Below are positions 61,445-64,000 of a DNA stretch of 64,000 bases, in pieces. Within the stretch, counting starts at the first letter, position 1. Each line of letters begins with the position of its first letter. Position numbers and translations under genes: made by a program. Below the pieces are notes generated by a model that saw only the letters and a program-made list of their open reading frames with translations, searched no databases and had not been told where the DNA came from. The stretch is taken from assembly GCA_034180455.1 (NCBI GenBank), contig JAXFOG010000005.1:1-64000 (forward strand). The letters run 5' to 3'. The stretch comes from JAAZPT01 sp034180455 (GTDB lineage: Bacteria > Bacillota > Clostridia > Christensenellales > Aristaeellaceae).

Positions 61445-62629
61445 ATGGCAAAGAAAACTATTGAAGATATTCAGGTTAATGGCAAACGTGTTTTAGTACG
61501 TTGTGATTTTAATGTACCACTTGATCAAAATTTGAATATCACAGATGATAATCGTATTGTTGGTGCTATGCCCACAATAAAGTATCTTATTGAACATGGT
61601 GCAAAGCTTATATTGTGCTCTCATTTAGGCAGACCAAAGGGTGAGTACGAAGAAAAATATTCTTTGAAGCCTGTTGCTAAAGAACTTTCAAAAAGGTTAG
61701 GCAAAGATGTAAAGCTTTCTCCTGAAGTTGTTGGTGAAAAGACAAAAGAGCTTGTTAATGCTATGAAGGATGGAGATGTTGTTTTACTAGAAAATCTTAG
61801 ATTCAGAAACGAAGAAAAGAAAAATGATCCTGAATTTGCAAAAGAATTAGCCTCTCTTGCAGATATTTATGTTAATGATGCTTTTGGCACAGCACATAGA
61901 GCACACGCTTCAACTGAAGGCGTTACACATTATCTACCAGCAGTTGCAGGATTTTTAATTGGCAAAGAGCTTGATATTATGGGTAAGGCTCTCGAAGATC
62001 CAAAGAGACCTTTTGTAGCAGTTCTTGGTGGAGCAAAAGTTTCTGATAAAATAGGAGTAATTAACAATTTACTTGATAAAGTAGATGTTTTGCTTATAGG
62101 TGGTGGAATGTCTTATACTTTCCAGAAGGCTTTAGGTGGCGAAATAGGTAACTCATTACTTGAAGAAGATAAGGTTGATCTTGCAAAAGAATTGATTGAA
62201 AAAGCTAAAGTAAAAGGAGTAAAACTTCTTCTTCCTGTTGATAATGAGGCTGGAAATTCATTCTCAAATGATGCTCTAAGAATTACAGTTCATTCTAAGT
62301 CTATTCCTGAAGGATTTGAAGGCATGGATATTGGACCAGAAACACAAAAACTTTTTGCTGATGAGATTCTTAAAGCAGGCACAGTTGTTTGGAATGGTCC
62401 AATGGGTGTATTTGAATTTGAAAACTTTGCAGTAGGAACACGTAAGATTGCAGAAGCTATGGCTCAATGCAATGGTATAACAATTATTGGTGGTGGTGAC
62501 AGTGCTGCTGCTATAAAGCAGATGGGTTTTGCTGATAAGGTTACACATGTATCCACTGGTGGTGGAGCTTCTCTTGAGTTCTTAGAAGGTAAGGTGCTTC
62601 CTGGAGTAGCTGCTTTAAACGATAAGTAA
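61445..62629 (+). CDS. pgk: Phosphoglycerate kinase
   Basis: 394 residues; transfers phosphate from 1,3-bisphosphoglycerate to ADP in glycolysis. Signature VLVRCDFNVPLD, the substrate region CSHLGRPKG, VAVLGGAKVSDKIGVI and the C-terminal GGGDSAAAI are all present. The ATG follows GGAGGA. tpiA follows after 11 bases. Confidence 0.97.
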   Translation: MAKKTIEDIQVNGKRVLVRCDFNVPLDQNLNITDDNRIVGAMPTIKYLIEHGAKLILCSHLGRPKGEYEEKYSLKPVAKELSKRLGKDVKLSPEVVGEKTKELVNAMKDGDVVLLENLRFRNEEKKNDPEFAKELASLADIYVNDAFGTAHRAHASTEGVTHYLPAVAGFLIGKELDIMGKALEDPKRPFVAVLGGAKVSDKIGVINNLLDKVDVLLIGGGMSYTFQKALGGEIGNSLLEEDKVDLAKELIEKAKVKGVKLLLPVDNEAGNSFSNDALRITVHSKSIPEGFEGMDIGPETQKLFADEILKAGTVVWNGPMGVFEFENFAVGTRKIAEAMAQCNGITIIGGGDSAAAIKQMGFADKVTHVSTGGGASLEFLEGKVLPGVAALNDK

Positions 62630-62640
62630 GAGGAGATATT

Positions 62641-63387
62641 ATGAGAAAAGAAATAATAGCTGGCAACTGGAAGATGAACAATACTCCTGAACAGGCATCT
62701 GAGCTTGTTAAAGACTTGATTCCTTTGGTTGCAAATGCTAAAGCAGAGGTTGTTGTTTGTGTACCTGCTGTTTGCTTCTGCGCAGTAGCTAAATTAGTTA
62801 AAGGTACAAATATTAAACTTGGAGCTCAAAATGTTCATTGGGAAGAGAAAGGCGCATTTACAGGTGAGCTTTCTTGTTCAATGCTTAAGTCAGTTGGTGT
62901 TGAATATGTTATTATTGGACATTCAGAGAGAAGACAATATTTTGGAGAAACCGATAGAACAGTAAACTTGCGTGTTAAAGCTGCTGTTAAAGCTGGACTT
63001 ATTCCTATTATTTGTGTTGGTGAGTCAAAGCTTGAAAGAGAAAACGGTTATACAAACGAGCTTGTAAGATATCAGACCCTTATTGCTTTAAATGGCCTCA
63101 CGTCAGATGAAGTAAAGAATGTAGTTATTGCTTATGAACCTATTTGGGCAATTGGAACAGGTTTAGTTGCAACTGATGAACAAGCAAACGATACAATATC
63201 TGTTATAAGAGAATCTGTTAGAGACAAATATGGTGTTGAAACTGCTGATGCTGTAAGGATACAATATGGTGGAAGCATGAACCCAAAGAATGTAAAAGGA
63301 CTGATGTCACAACCAGAAATAGATGGAGGCCTAATTGGAGGCGCTTCACTAAAAGCTCAAGATTTCGCTCAGGTTGTTATTCATTAA
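62641..63387 (+). CDS. tpiA: Triosephosphate isomerase
   Basis: 248-residue TIM barrel interconverting dihydroxyacetone phosphate and glyceraldehyde 3-phosphate. Active-site residues are in AGNWKMN (Lys), IIGHSERR (His) and VIAYEPIWAIGTG (Glu), with the phosphate loop QYGGSMNPKN. The ATG follows AGAGGAG. A terminator follows the stop directly; gpmI and eno, common next genes, are not here. Confidence 0.97.
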   Translation: MRKEIIAGNWKMNNTPEQASELVKDLIPLVANAKAEVVVCVPAVCFCAVAKLVKGTNIKLGAQNVHWEEKGAFTGELSCSMLKSVGVEYVIIGHSERRQYFGETDRTVNLRVKAAVKAGLIPIICVGESKLERENGYTNELVRYQTLIALNGLTSDEVKNVVIAYEPIWAIGTGLVATDEQANDTISVIRESVRDKYGVETADAVRIQYGGSMNPKNVKGLMSQPEIDGGLIGGASLKAQDFAQVVIH

Positions 63388-63415
63388 TAAAAAAGGCTCA
63401 AATGAGCCTTTTTTT
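63387..63415 (+). terminator. Terminator of pgk-tpiA
   Basis: AAAAAAGGCTC pairs with GAGCCTTTTTTT around a four-base AAAT loop (stem centred on GGCTC 63395-63399 and GAGCC 63404-63408). Confidence 0.95.
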
Positions 63416-63431
63416 ATTGTCTGTAATTAAC

Positions 63432-63460
63432 TTGCAAGGCTGAAGTATATAAAGTAAAAT
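63432..63460 (+). promoter_or_regulatory. Promoter of the FtsK/SpoIIIE-like gene
   Basis: TTGCAA (63432-63437), 17 bases, TAAAAT (63455-63460). GGAGG follows at 63472-63477. Confidence 0.72.
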
Positions 63461-63483
63461 AGTATTGTAATCGGAGGTTATGG

Positions 63484-64000
63484 ATGAAAAGATTATCAAT
63501 AGATAAAAATACAATTAAATATACATTTTCTATTTTACTAATTACTTTAGGCCTAATTATGATGCTAGCAGTTTTTGGCTTAACAAGTCCATTGTTTTTT
63601 AAATCAATAGATTTATTGTTGTCTGGACTTACTGGAAGCCTAAAATTCTTTTTCCCATTTATACTTTTATTTGCTGGAGTGACAGTTTTAATTAAAAACA
63701 AAAAAAGATATATTTTAGCTTTACTAAGCATCGTTTTTATTTATTTAGTACTGCTTTCTATTATAAATTTATTTACTAATATTAGATTGTTAAGCACCAA
63801 TGAAGTAATGACACTTTTTGACTTAATAGAGCGACAAACAAATAAAGATTTAACATTGAAGTCTAATATTGATTTTTCTAAATCTTTTGATTTTATGTTT
63901 AAGCTAAGTTCATCTAAACCGTACTACGCTCAAGCTGGTGGTGCACTTGGATTACTTTTTTCATTGCCATTACATAATTTGATTGGGAATACATTTAGCT
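63484..64000 (+). CDS. N-terminal membrane part of a probable FtsK/SpoIIIE DNA translocase (incomplete)
   Basis: An open frame of at least 172 codons begins at ATG 63484, seven bases after GGAGG, and runs off the window. It has hydrophobic segments at about 14-34, 55-72 and 76-98, then a polar loop and a glycine-rich segment (QAGGALGLLFSLPLHNLIGN) that matches the last membrane helix of FtsK/SpoIIIE proteins. Those proteins pump DNA at the septum. The motor domain would lie beyond 64000, so the call rests on layout and this one motif. Confidence 0.65.
   Translation, partial: MKRLSIDKNTIKYTFSILLITLGLIMMLAVFGLTSPLFFKSIDLLLSGLTGSLKFFFPFILLFAGVTVLIKNKKRYILALLSIVFIYLVLLSIINLFTNIRLLSTNEVMTLFDLIERQTNKDLTLKSNIDFSKSFDFMFKLSSSKPYYAQAGGALGLLFSLPLHNLIGNTFS

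Noticed and set aside
1..64000. Mobile elements, prophage or CRISPR
   Set aside because: No transposase, integrase, phage structural gene or regularly spaced repeat was found; gene order and base composition are even throughout.

Overview
This is a 64 kb piece of a low-G+C (about one third by eye) bacterial chromosome that is almost entirely genic. Several traits point to an obligately anaerobic Clostridia-type Firmicute: a glgBCDA operon that includes the firmicute-specific glgD, pyruvate:ferredoxin oxidoreductase, pyruvate phosphate dikinase, Asp23/AmaP-like proteins, PepV, PhoH-PgpH-YbeY-Cdd-Era linkage, strong AGGAGG-type ribosome binding sites and many GTG/TTG starts. TGA is used as a stop (era, aspS), so the genetic code is standard. 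I see no phage, IS element, CRISPR array or rRNA operon. The species cannot be named from the sequence alone.

Layout. 1-254: 5' end of tuf behind tRNA-Gly (minus strand). 512-6273: glycogen synthesis operon glgB-glgC-glgD-glgA, closed by a terminator. 6346-13720: two membrane proteins of unknown function, then RNA-modifying enzymes (RsuA-type pseudouridine synthase, RsmC-like methyltransferase), a PatB/MalY aminotransferase, PepV, a HAD phosphatase and an O-antigen-ligase-like membrane protein. 13710-19665: tsaD, phoH, pgpH, a ybeY-cdd fusion, and era. 19679-23214: nrdAB behind two NrdR-like boxes. 23229-26836: ppdK and a Cof-type HAD phosphatase (minus). 26956-28181: yebC-rlmH. 28182-29261: a membrane protein with the metallophosphoesterase fold signature but most metal ligands replaced. 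29299-31873: radA and, convergent to it, pepT. 31936-35275: tsaC-prfA-prmC and rpmE (minus). 35325-39373: a small zinc-ribbon membrane protein, a receiver-like protein, an SPFH/zinc-ribbon protein and an L,D-transpeptidase. 39370-43650: hemW, tRNA-Trp, udk, tmcAL, comF-like and yajC. 43716-47354: pyruvate:ferredoxin oxidoreductase. 47365-52319: a DRTGG / GHKL-ATPase / DRTGG / PHP cluster running into hisS-aspS. 52324-59010: Asp23, AmaP-like, nusB, a tsaD paralogue, folD, xseA, xseB, a prenyl synthase, a PAP2-like protein and a membrane protein. 59003-61368: cysteine desulfurase and thiI. 61376-63415: pgk-tpiA. 63432-64000: start of an FtsK/SpoIIIE-like translocase.

The metabolic genes fit a sugar-fermenting anaerobe: glycogen is stored through ADP-glucose, lower glycolysis runs through TpiA and Pgk, PPDK offers a reversible PEP/pyruvate step, and PFOR makes acetyl-CoA and reduced ferredoxin. 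Much of the rest serves translation: t6A formation (TsaC, TsaD), 4-thiouridine (ThiI with a dedicated cysteine desulfurase), ac4C (TmcAL), release factor 1 and its methylase, L31, YbeY, Era, RlmH, RsuA and two tRNA synthetases.

The least ordinary items are the DRTGG/GHKL/DRTGG/PHP cluster, the YbeY-Cdd fusion (with dgkA absent), the metal-ligand-depleted metallophosphoesterase-like protein, the receiver-like/SPFH/L,D-transpeptidase locus, the second TsaD-family protein, and the paired NrdR-like boxes that overlap the era terminator.
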